The position numbers were made by a program, and so were the translations under genes. From the NCBI GenBank assembly GCA_024180945.1, contig JAKSGN010000003.1, forward strand, positions 2,356,001 to 2,420,000: DNA of 64,000 nt, given 5' to 3'. Positions 55,174 through 64,000 of the stretch are shown piece after piece (position 1 is the first letter of the stretch; every line of letters begins with the position of its first letter). Below the pieces are notes generated by a model, which was not told where the DNA came from, did no database searches, and was given only the letters and a program-made list of their open reading frames with translations. The DNA comes from Macrophomina tecta. Lineage: Eukaryota; Ascomycota; Dothideomycetes; Botryosphaeriales; Botryosphaeriaceae.

Positions 55174-58100
55174 GGTGTCTTCCTAGGTTGTTTATAGATC
55201 ACCTCTGACGCAAATGCGTGCCTTGCATTTTAGTAGATAGCCGTTTTCGTCGAATTTATACTTGAATACCCAAGTAAGCGGTATTACCTCCTTAGTGTCA
55301 TCTTGTACGTCTGTCACTAAAATGACCTTCCACACCCCCTTACCCTAGAGTTCCCGTAGTTCGGCTTCTACCGCTTTTAGGAATTCAGGTCCGAGTAGAT
55401 GTGTTAAAAGTTCTTTAAACGTCTTTGGCTCCGGTAGAAGCGTATCCCGGTGCCGGCGAGGCGTTTATATAGTAGACAGTGCAGTGGCGAACGATGTCCT
55501 CCAGGCTTAATCTAAGTGCTAATTAAGCAGGAGTTGCGTAATATAGGCTAATCTACGTGTTCTTTTGCCTTAAATAATCGAATTTAGGTTTACTTCGGAG
55601 CTGATTTCTAATCCCCTTGGTGCTCGGTTGCCTCTGCTGGCTGCAGGGTCTGGATCAGTGTCGTACTAGACTAGCATTAGTGGTCCGAGTCTTAATCGTT
55701 GTTCTTCATCACCCCCTAAGGCTTGAGACGCTGGTTGGTAATATTATTCGAGCATTGCAGGCGTAGTTTCTAAATCCAGCCCTAGCTCTTAATTATTCTA
55801 GATTTAACTGCTTTCGTTGCTAGTCGGTTTAGTGCCTTGCGTTTGACGCGCTTGAAGGCTACTTTTAGGCTGCTCTTCTCGTGAGTTTAACCTATCACTC
55901 GTTGCAGACGGTGATGGCGTTAGTAATCGAATAAGCAAATCCAGTTAATAGCTGCTACTGGCTTCTACAGCTTAGTGCTGTTCGCTTAATTCAAGGAACT
56001 CATCCTCTAAAGATTCAGTACTCGTTAATGAGGCTAAGGATAATATAAGATCGTTATCGTTTAGACGGATTCGTAGATGCACAAGGGTTTGTTCTTCCTC
56101 GGCTTCGGACACTTCTTGATAGTACTCTTGATCGTGAGGTGAGTATTTGCTATCCTCATCGAACGTGACGTCTCGGACGCGTATGATTTTGTCTGTGCTT
56201 GGTGTCCAGATTCGGAAGATGTTGGTAGAGTCGTATCCAACCAAGTATCCGATCAGTGCTCGTTCCTGAAGCTTTTGGGTACGTGAAATCATCTTGTTTA
56301 GTGCGTACGCTTTGCAGCCGTATACACGTAGGTGGCTAACATTCGGCTTCTTACCATGAACCATCTCAAATGGAGTCTTCCAGTTGAGGCCTTTGGCTGG
56401 TGTTCGGTTTGAGATGTAAGCAGCCGCATGGACGTATTCGGGCCAGTTGTAATCAGGTAGGTTGCCACTGATTCGCAGTGCCCTTGCTTTTAAGACGAGT
56501 GACTGTCCAGAACGTTCAGCATTGCCGTTCTGCTCAGGTGTTTAAGGACTCGACACCTCGAGGGTGATTCCTCTCCTTTGCAGTTCTCTTTAAAAGGCGG
56601 TTCCTAGGGACTTTTCTCCATCTGAGCGTAAGAAGACTACTTTTCGTTGAAAGCGTTTTCTAATTGTTCGTTCCGTTAATAAGATAATGTCTACGCAGTC
56701 GTTCTTATTTACGTGGGTTGTTGCAATTGTGTACTGCGTAGCCACGCATTCGAGATGCGTGATCCACATATGCCTATTGGCAGCTTCGATCATCTGAATA
56801 AGATCAAATAACATTCGGAAGAATGATTCCAAGGATGATTCCTCGGGCGTCATGTTGCGTAAGATAATTTGATGAGCTTTAGCTCGAGCGCATACATCGC
56901 AGTGCTGCGGCATGGCTTCTTCTATAATAGCTGCACCCTCTGTGGCAGTTAGCAGCACTTTGATAACTGTAGGTGATGCGTGAGCAAAGACTTCATACCA
57001 TTGCTTAGCTGGACGCTTTCGGATTATAAGTCCTGCAGTGATTTGATTGGTTGGATTCTTTACTTTGTTGAGCTCCATGAAGTAGAGGTTTTAGTAGGGC
57101 GTTAGTTCGCACGTGATAATGTCTTCCTTATAAAGGACTAGGCGGCCTATATCGAGGTGAACCCCTTTCTCATTTGCCTTGGCAACCGACACGAGGTTGG
57201 CCATGAATAAAGGCACGTAAGCAGTGTCCAGTAGTGTCAGGATTCGTTGCGTTGAGTGACGATAAGCCTTGACAGTGACAGTGCCAAACGCTTCCACTGG
57301 AATACGTGTGTTGCCGCTCATAACGTAGTCATCTGGGCCTGCGTTACGTGTTTTGGTAAACCGCTTCTTCATGTATCGATTGCATACGTGGTGTGAGGAG
57401 CCAGTGTCAACTATCCATGAAAGCTGTAGCGTGGTTGGTTCACTGCGTTCAGCTACAAGGGATGTGGCAACAATAGCTATAAGCGCTGCTGGATCTTTGT
57501 TCTGTGGATCTTCCGCTTGTGCTGATGAGTCCTGATGATCTTGATCCTTGTTGGTAGGTTCGCCTTCTTTAGCTCCTCTGGCCAGTGCGCGTTCAACCAT
57601 TGCCTTGGTGCGTGGATTACTCATCTTCTTTTAAAGTTGAGCCTGAATGTCCTTCTTTGGCTTCCACCCAGATGGGCGTACTTGTTCGTTCAGGTAGTAG
57701 CATTCAGACATCCAGTGAAGCATGCCACATAGGCACGGCCTTGGTGGTGGACCTCCTGATTGGGGCTTGCCTCGAAGCGTTGCTGCCATTGTTGTTCGAG
57801 TAGTGCCTTTGCCTTGGGCTGCTTGCTTGCGCCTCACATGCTCACGGTAATCGGTAATGTAGTCGGTGACCTTTAGTTCGGTGTCCGCTGTTTTGGAAGA
57901 TTCTCTGATAGCTATTATAGCATATTCAGAGTCGTACGAAAGAAGGGAATCAAGGAAGGCATCAACACCTCGCCTTAATATAACCTCCGGCATCTTCAGG
58001 GCTTCAGCTTTGTAAACCGTTTCTTCCCATTGGTTCAGCCATTTGTCTATGTTCTAATTGTTGGGAGGCTTTTCTAGCTGGCGAAGCTGGTTGACGATAA

Positions 58101-58832
58101 GGCGTTCCTGCGTAGCGGTGGATGGCTTGATCCTTGCTTGCAGAGCTCTGAGTTGGTAGTACGGGTGCGTATCAGAAAGATTCTGAAGAATCGGTTGAAG
58201 CGAGGCTCCTACGGAGTCATCAATAACCGTTGAAAGATCGTTGATTTCCTTACGGATACGCTCGTAGTCCTTCTTTTCCTCCTTGTAGTTGTCCAGATCG
58301 AGACGGTGATAGTCAATCGTCTGCTCTTGTTGTCGAGTTGGCTTAACCGGTGCCGCGAATTGGGCTGGGCGTTCCGGCTTGCTTGGATCGATGTATTTGA
58401 ATATATCAGCGCGTTGTGCGCGTGATTGGATGAGGTTGAACCAGATATCCCAGTCTTGAGAGCCTTTCAAAACGATTATTGGCTTCGAGGACGTCATGGT
58501 TGTTGATTTTGATTTTGATGCGTTGTTGATTGGATCGGTTCGTCGGTCACACGCGTGAAACGGGCCGAATGGATCGAGTGATCGCTTAGGAACGCAGTAA
58601 TGCTGTTAGCTGTAACTAGCTTGTGCGCGTAGCTACGCTATAATAGGTGCGGTTAGCTATTATTAGCTGTCGTTGCACCGTAGTGTGCGCCTTTGGTTGG
58701 CTGATGACGGTTGAGGTTACGTGCTGCTGGTGGCACCGTGTGCTCAAGCCGCTTCGGATGTCGACTGGATGCCTCAGAACGACTGAAAGGTAGTTGTAGA
58801 TGATGCTTTAGATGGCAGAAGGCATCAAACGC

Positions 58833-58849
58833 ATATCCGGGCTCATAAC
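58833..58849 (-). promoter_or_regulatory. Copia-B primer site complementary to the initiator-tRNA anticodon arm
   Basis: Directly inside the 5' LTR the minus strand reads AGTTATGAGCCCGGATAT. Its complement, ATCCGGGCTCATAACT, looks like the anticodon stem and CAT loop of initiator tRNA-Met (GGGCUCAUAACC). Drosophila copia is primed by a tRNA-iMet half cut in the anticodon loop, so the same priming is inferred here. Confidence 0.75.
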
Positions 58850-58986
58850 TGTTGGATTTGGTGGTGATACCATCAATTGAGAATGAGTGGCATGAGGCGT
58901 GAGAGGGACGCTTAGGGGAGTCCTCTTATCCGTCCTCTTCCATGACTAAGCTAAAGTTTATCGTACATACACGTGATATTCCAACA
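58850..58986 (-). repeat. Copia-B 5' LTR (right)
   Basis: TGTTGGATTTGG to GATATTCCAACA, 137 bp, with intact TG...CA ends. It is followed by the duplication CTTTC (58987-58991). Confidence 0.97.
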
Positions 58987-58991
58987 CTTTC

Positions 58992-61688
58992 TTTAGTATC
59001 TCCTAGGGTAAATAAAATTCTAGCGGTGCCGAGCGTTTCTTATTCCTAGGTATCTCTGGCTCCGGCTAGCGTTTCTTTTTATCGGTGTGGAAGCGCTGCC
59101 TAATTACGGTGCGTTAGTTAATATCGCATTATATAGCGTGCTTATAACGTTTTAGGAATATAAACTAAGCTTCTAGAGCTCGGAGCTCTTAGGTTAGCGG
59201 AATATTCTTTTAATCTGTAAAGTGTTGTAACGCCTCTTATATTCTATCTTCCGGGAAGGTCTTTCTCGTGATCTTAGAAATTGCTGCGCCGAAGTTAAGA
59301 GTGCCCGTGGCGTGATCTTTGGTTATAGTATTAAAGCTATTCTGTAGGATGTCCTTCTGTAACTCGAGTCCGCTACGGAGGGCTTCGATATTATACTTTA
59401 GATGATTTTAAGTAAGTGTATTCGTGACTCGGCTTACGTATTTCGTAAGAGATGCTAGCATCTCTTTCTAGCGCTCGATCTATACTTTTATAGCTACGAA
59501 TGTAGTCTATTTAACCCTCTCTAGAATTTTAGTCGCTTAGGCGATTTGTTGGAAGGTAACTCAGTATACGAATTTTGGATATCTAACGGAAGCTAGGATT
59601 TCTTCTATCTTTAGGAGCTCTTTTGACTTATTATTAATCTTAGATCTGGTCTTCCTTCGCGGGGGCGGTATTAGGGTCTCTATCGCTTCGTCGTTATTAT
59701 TTAGGTCCGAGGAGTTCTTTTTCTCGAGGCGGGTGGTTATTTTTACGGTTATAGTCTTTATAGTCCTTCGTAACTTCTCTATAAACGCCCTCTCGGTTAT
59801 AATATAAATTCTATGTTTCTTTGCGCTCTTAATAAGAGATCTACTAGGAGAGTCGCTGTTATCGTAGGTAATAAGATAGTTTATAGTTAAGGAAACCGCG
59901 TTATAGATAGTGGCTCCTACGGCCTAAAGGAAGTCCTTCTATGCTTATTAATTCGGTATATACGTCGGCTTTTCTATAATAGCGATGTTCTTATCGCGGT
60001 AGACCTTACTTCTCTTTAGTATCTCGATGTCGACGACGTCGCTTAGCTTCTCTATAGTGACCTTATCGGGTGGAGGAATATTAATTGCGGAGAGGCGTTT
60101 TGTAATATTAGTAGGGTATTTCGGCGACGTCGTATTTCTAGTTAGATCGGGGCGGGCTGCTATTTTACGTACTTTCTACTAGTAGCTTTGCCGATTTAGA
60201 TATATCGGGGACTTCTTATCGGGTCTAAAGGGGTAGTCTTCTTTCTTATATCTAGCGAGGATCTTCTGATGAGCGGTTTTATAAGTAATGAAAGGGTTAA
60301 ACCGCTCTGGATCGATCTTGCAAACTGGCTTAGGTAGGAATAGTATGTCGAAGTTATTATAGCTATATAGTCCTGCGGTCTTATAACTAGAATTATACTA
60401 GGGGCGAGCCTTCTTAGCTATCTGGATGGCGCTCTTGTTTATCGATTTAATTAATAACTAAAAGCCTGCGGAGCCGATGTAAACGTAGCTATTATATGCA
60501 CTAAAGGTTATCTTAATATCGTCCGGGAATTACTGGATGAGGGCTGGCTTTCTAAGAGGCTCTATCGTGACTAAGGAACCGCTAATAATAGTGAAATTTC
60601 TAGGCTAGAGCTCGTGTAGGTGTCGTAACGGGATGATTCTAGTTTAGAGTACTACACGGATGACCTAGTAGGCTAAATTGCTACTTAGAATAACGTTCTC
60701 GGGCGGGAGATTATTGGTCGTGACGATTATATTAGTGTCGTATAGTTTTATTAAATATAGTTCTTTATATTCCGCCGCCTTCTTTTGTGTTGTTACCCGT
60801 CGTACCACTCCTTGCGAATAGTCGTTACCGAAATGCCATATGTTCTTCTTGGCGGGGTAGGAGGGAGGGGAGATCTCCTTATCTATCGCCTTTGGTGGCG
60901 CTATATCGGGATTAGGGGAGGTTAAGCGTGTGAATACTGGTGATTCTATTGGTTGTTTGGGTAGGATGTTGCTCTGCGTGCCGTAAGAGGGGTCTTGGGG
61001 AAGTTCTTAGGGGGATTCGGCTTTCTCTTCGTTAAATTCGTCTGATTTGGTATTTTGTAAGGTAATTCTGTCTGGTAGCACCGCTGAGACCGATTCTTTG
61101 AGATCGTGGGAGCGTGGTAACTGGAAGAGGTAGTTCCGGAATGTCGTTTTAGCGAGGGCGAGAGAACCGACGTAGATGGCTACTGGTTTTAGATTGTTAT
61201 CCGTAGGATCGGTTGATTCGAGGAAGTGGGCGAACCTTCCGTTGTTGCGATAGAAGTCGAGGATCGCCTATAGGTCGGTTTTAGAGGTAAGGGTTCGCTA
61301 AATGTAGTCTAGGAAGTATCTTAGGTCGTAGTACCCGTCTTCCGGGTTAAGAAAGCCTGGGTAATAGTAGTTAATAAGGCGTACGATCGACCGTATAATC
61401 GTTTCGTAAAGATTAAGGGGGGTGATTAGGATAGGAGATTATTTAAGAATATCGATGGTTGCCTCGACGATCGCCTCCTCTTAGGCAATAGCGCTAATCC
61501 CGGTAGGAAGGTCGGTGATTGCTTGGGAGATTTGGCGTTCCTAGATTCTATATGTGGCGTCGCGCGCGGCTGGAAGTTTGAAAGGGAGGGCGGTTGTGAG
61601 CTACTTGTTCGTTGTAGTCTCGTCTAGGGCGAGCTAGAAGTCGAAATACTCGGCGAGAAGCTATAGAATGTTGTCGAAGTTGCGGAAG
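58992..61688 (-). pseudogene. RIP-damaged gene with a BRCT-like domain (main part)
   Basis: One minus-strand register of about 898 codons runs from the Copia-A3 LTR (61687) to the Copia-B duplication. Its stops (about 36) are TAG or TAA at likely Gln codons, except one TGA near 59567. Visible parts: an N-terminal helical region (NNGRFAHFLEST), a Pro/Ser-rich linker (60950-60860), a mixed region (WHFGNDYSQGVVRRVTT, SAYNSYVYIGSAGF), and at 60008-59766 a segment with BRCT layout: DKNIAIIEKPTYI, QAVGATIYNAVSLTINYLIT, IKSAKKHRIYIITERAFIEKL. A basic, helical tail follows. BRCT domains bind phosphopeptides or DNA ends in repair proteins. No RT, endonuclease or recombinase motif is seen. RIP implies it was repeated, so it may be element cargo. 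The 5' end lies beyond Copia-A3. Confidence 0.65.
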
Positions 61689-61909
61689 TGTTGGAACAAG
61701 TGGTGTGACGGCTTATTTAATAGTAAATGGAATGAAATTAGCATGTCTAGTAGAGGGAGGCCGTACGAGCTTTCCTTATACCTATTCTATCTACTAGGGT
61801 GAAACGGGTATGTAACTTGCTTACCTGCTGAGATAGGTGTGTAACGAGTATAAGATATAACTAAATCCAAAACACTACTAAAAGTAAAATGCACGTGATT
61901 GATTTAATA
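61689..61909 (-). repeat. 3' LTR of Copia-A3
   Basis: On the plus strand TGTTGGAACAAG to GATTTAATA, 221 bp, followed by TACCCCC, the complement of the purine tract. It is the best-preserved LTR of this family here. Confidence 0.88.
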
Positions 61910-62049
61910 TACCCCCTTCACGTACTGCCTATTTGGGGAGTAGGTGATAAAAAGAAATAAGAGTAAATAGATAACTAGGTAAGTGTTAAACTCGTGAACT
62001 CGCTTAAAGTAGGCGGTTAATTTCTAAGATTAAAAGAAATAATAAAACG

Positions 62050-62100
62050 TATTCTTTATACTATAAGTAAGCGGTACTGCTTGCTTATAGTATAGAGAAT
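62050..62100 (-). repeat. Conserved stem-loop before the 3' LTR of Copia-A3
   Basis: CTTTATACTATAAGTAAGC and GCTTGCTTATAGTATAGAG oppose each other around GGTACT, about 19 bp per arm. It corresponds to 35608-35659 and 42384-42434. Confidence 0.85.
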
Positions 62101-62150
62101 ATATAAGTAATGTGAGGATAATATATATAAGTACTAAAAGGGTTAGGGGA

Positions 62151-62177
62151 GACTTATATTTACTTAGGTATAAGTTC
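62151..62177. repeat. Dispersed palindrome, Copia-A3 copy
   Basis: GACTTATATTTACTTAGG / GGTATAAGTTC arms; the half TTAGGTATAAGT matches the Gypsy-3 copies directly. Confidence 0.8.
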
Positions 62178-62239
62178 TTTATTAGCTTAAGTAAGCTATG
62201 AGGGTTGCGCCTTATTTTATAAAATGATATAAATAAATG

Positions 62240-64000
62240 ACTGCTAATTGTGGAGTAGGGAAAGTCTAATGGCCGTAACGAAATAAGCGTGCTTTTGGCG
62301 AGGTAGGGCTTTAGTAAGACCGTCTGCTAATATTACTACTGTAGGCGTTTACTGAAGGTAAACGTTGCCTGCTTAGGCTTCTTGGCGCAGTTAATGGTGG
62401 TGAATATCTATATAACGTAGCTTGGTGTTGAGCTTTCTAATGCTTTTTTGTATGAGCCGAAGCGTTTGCGTATTGTCGTATTATATTTTGATTTGGTGGC
62501 CTGGATCGAATTGCACTCCTCTGAAAAGGCGTTTTTACTAGAAGTATTACTTGGCGGCTTTTAATAAGGTAAGAAGCTCGGCTTCGGTGGTTAAAGTTAT
62601 AATAGTAGGCTGCTTAATAGCCTTCTAATTAACAGCTACTTTAAATATAGTAATAATCGAGCCTTAGTGGCTGCGGCGCGTGTCCGGATTATTAGCAAAT
62701 ACTGTATTACTGCTAATAGTAAAGATATTATTTTCGTTCTTATAGTTGCCCTAAAAGAATAAGGCGAGCTTCTTAGTTTCTACTAAATAGCTAAGGAGCC
62801 TTTGGGAGAGCTTAAGGTGGCGAGGAGACGGATTAGTAAGGTAAGATAATAGTACGAAATAGGCGTACGTAATATCTATTCTTATACTAGTAGCCGTAAA
62901 TTGTGCTAAGCTAATTCTACTTTAATAGAGGTAAATGTCTTGCGCGCTTATATGCGTGTCTTGGTTCGCTTGAAGCACTTTATCTGAAGGAAGCGGTGTT
63001 AAAGAAAAGTAATTTTTACTAATACCGTAGCGAGTGATAAGGCTAGAGATATATAATTTCTAGGAGAGCTATAAGAGCCTCTGCTCTCGGTCCCTTATAA
63101 TGCGTAAGGCTAGGAATTATTGTGCTTCTTCTAGAATTCTTATCTCGTAGCGTTTAAGTAGGTCTTCTTAGAAAGCGTCTGTAAAAGGTTTATCTCGCTT
63201 GTAGTATGCTATAATAATGTTATCTATAAAGAAGAAGACGAACAGGCGATCGTTTAAGTATAGGTAAGGGATATTAGGTATCTAAGTCAAACCGAGCTCT
63301 TCTAAGGATTTATAGAAGTGCCGTTGTTAGAGAGCTAGTGACTCCTTAAGGCTATAAAGCGCTCGAAGTAAACGAAGAATTTGGTCTTATTTAAGCTTTA
63401 GTTCTTCTGGAGGTCGATAGTATATCTTTTCCTTAAGTAAAACGTAAGGGAATGCGTTTATAACGTCGTACTGGCGTATTTCTAAGTTAAAAGCGCAGAT
63501 TATGGTAATTAGGGCTCGGAAAATCCGAAAGGTAAGGGTAGTTGTATAAGTGTTTTATTGAGTAGCCTGAAGGTCTTCTCTTATATAGATGCGTGCCTTA
63601 ATCTTAGTAAGCTAGCCGTGTTTATTAAGCTTATACTTAAATACCTAGGTAAGTGGTATTACGTTCTTGTTGAGGCTTTTCGCTTTACTAAGTGCCGCTG
63701 TCTTCTATATTTTCTTATTTTAAAGTTCCTGGAGTTCTGTTTGGATTGCCTCTAGTAGGTGGGTTTTTATTGGGTGGTTAAAGATGTCCTTATAGAAACG
63801 AGGTTTAGGTAGTAGTTAATCTTAGTAAATGCGTGGTAGGCCTATAGGCGATGCTTGCGCTTTTGCTATAGTAGATTCCTGGAAAGATGCGAGAAAAGAC
63901 GTAAACAGTATTTAGTGACTAAATATATTATTATAAATTAACGTAATATACGTATCTTTGCGTAAGTTGCGAGTTCTTAATCCGTGGATAATTAGGTTTA
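62240..64000 (-). pseudogene. Copia-A3 RT and RNase H (partial, decayed)
   Basis: Read on the minus strand: RT with FELEIRQYDVINAFPYVLL-like sequence near 63470, LYSLKESLAL near 63340, FFIDNIIIAYY near 63220 (second Asp again Asn), RYGISKNYFSLTPLPS near 63010. RNase H contains TEAELLTLLKAAKQYF near 62570, QIKI.YDNTQTLRLI near 62470, LADGLTKALPR near 62310. Stops are fewer than in A1 and A2. The frame upstream of RT, near 63600-64000, is the copia linker region and continues out of the window. Confidence 0.88.

Larger units (their letters stand above)
50998..58497 (-). pseudogene. Copia-B gag-pol polyprotein, RIP nonsense codons, split by hAT-2
   Basis: One register from ATG 58497 (MTSSKPIIVLKGSQDWDIW) to TAA 50998-51000; all large open pieces share it (58497-58054, 57993-57631, 57624-57091, 57078-56590, 56364-55972, 52341-52129, 51321-51049). 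Order: Gag with knuckle CLCGMLHWMSEC (near 57730), protease WIVDTGSSHHV (near 57410), integrase zinc region FAHASPT...CDVC whose first His is Tyr (WYEVF, near 57000), DDE core with SDGE, and IN end VYGCKAYALN (56330). RT has DVVNAF and FFVDDVIVAYY, with both Asp intact (51976-51984). RNase H ends with SETAKQCFW, MIADGLTKAL. hAT-2 plus its duplication adds 2,868 bp, a multiple of three. Some ten stop codons, TAG or TAA, are the main damage. Confidence 0.95.
50516..58986 (-). mobile_element. Copia-B: nearly complete Ty1/copia element carrying hAT-2
   Basis: 137-bp LTRs (50516-50652 and 58850-58986) differ at only two positions, both TG in one copy and TA in the other. A perfect 5-bp target duplication CTTTC lies outside (50511-50515 and 58987-58991). 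Without hAT-2 it is about 5.6 kb, the usual copia size. The coding strand is minus. RIP is light. It sits inside the BRCT-like gene. It is a different family from Copia-A. Confidence 0.97.
61689..64000 (-). mobile_element. Copia-A3: less damaged Copia-A copy, runs off the window
   Basis: The LTR (61689-61909), purine tract, 3' region and RNase H/RT match Copia-A1 and A2 but in reverse orientation and with far more CpA/TpG preserved (for example CACGTG in the LTR and TGTTGGAACA at its end). The 5' part and other LTR lie beyond 64000. It interrupts the BRCT-like gene on its upstream side. Confidence 0.93.

Noticed and set aside
63558..63755. 65-codon plus-strand frame near the window end
   Set aside because: It lies opposite the Copia-A3 pol frame and has no supporting motif.
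1..64000. CRISPR arrays, tRNA or rRNA genes, telomere repeats, Starship captain recombinase
   Set aside because: No regularly spaced repeats, cloverleaf sequence, rRNA motif, TTAGGG array or tyrosine recombinase motif was seen; a eukaryotic nuclear context makes CRISPR unlikely.

Overview
The window is a nested transposon graveyard from a filamentous ascomycete (Pezizomycotina-type) nuclear genome. I found no intact host gene, tRNA or rRNA. The fungal signs are chromodomain Ty3/gypsy elements, Ty1/copia elements, Fot1/pogo-type DDE transposons and a hAT element, together with an extreme signature of repeat-induced point mutation (RIP). Over long stretches CpA and TpG have almost vanished and become TpA, while CpG survives. 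As a result old coding frames stay recognisable but are broken by TAG and TAA where CAG, CAA or TGG stood. No species can be named from this sequence.

Layout. 1-9401: chromovirus Gypsy-1 (+), its left LTR cut by the window edge, carrying a Fot1-like transposon (6397-8249) between its chromodomain and an antisense ORF. 9404-9607: an inverted scrap of Gypsy-1 integrase. 9608-17888: complete chromovirus Gypsy-2 (+) with 0.8 kb LTRs and its own antisense ORF. 17889-18272: unassigned. 18273-30710: Gypsy-3 (-), 12.4 kb with 397-bp LTRs, gag/protease, pol and a third frame of about 1,158 codons downstream of pol. 30711-37884: Copia-A1 (+), with a second Fot1-like element (35799-37629) inserted at its 3' LTR border. 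37885-41083: 5'-truncated chromovirus Gypsy-4 (+). 41084-42782: Copia-A2 (+), 5' truncated. 42783-43535: an integrase scrap related to Gypsy-3 (-). 43536-49863: Gypsy-5 (+), split by a broken hAT copy (45301-48162, -). 49864-61688: a RIP-damaged minus-strand gene with a BRCT-like domain, split by Copia-B (50516-58986, -), which itself carries an intact hAT copy (52306-55165, +). 61689-64000: Copia-A3 (-), running off the window.

How the parts relate. The nesting and the differing RIP load give a relative age series. The gypsy elements and Copia-A1/A2 are saturated with RIP. Gypsy-3, Copia-A3 and the BRCT-like gene are intermediate. Copia-B is lightly mutated, and the hAT pair is nearly untouched. 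The only convincing intact gene is the 748-codon hAT transposase at 52682-54928. Its sister copy lies inverted about 4.1 kb away and carries two frameshifts and a nonsense codon.

The least explained observations are a short palindrome of about 24-33 bp that recurs in three unrelated LTR-element families, the large extra ORF of Gypsy-3, the BRCT-like gene, the antisense ORFs of the two chromoviruses, and a conserved stem-loop before the 3' LTR of Copia-A. Boundaries of decayed frames are approximate. All domain calls come from reading translated motifs and none from a database search.
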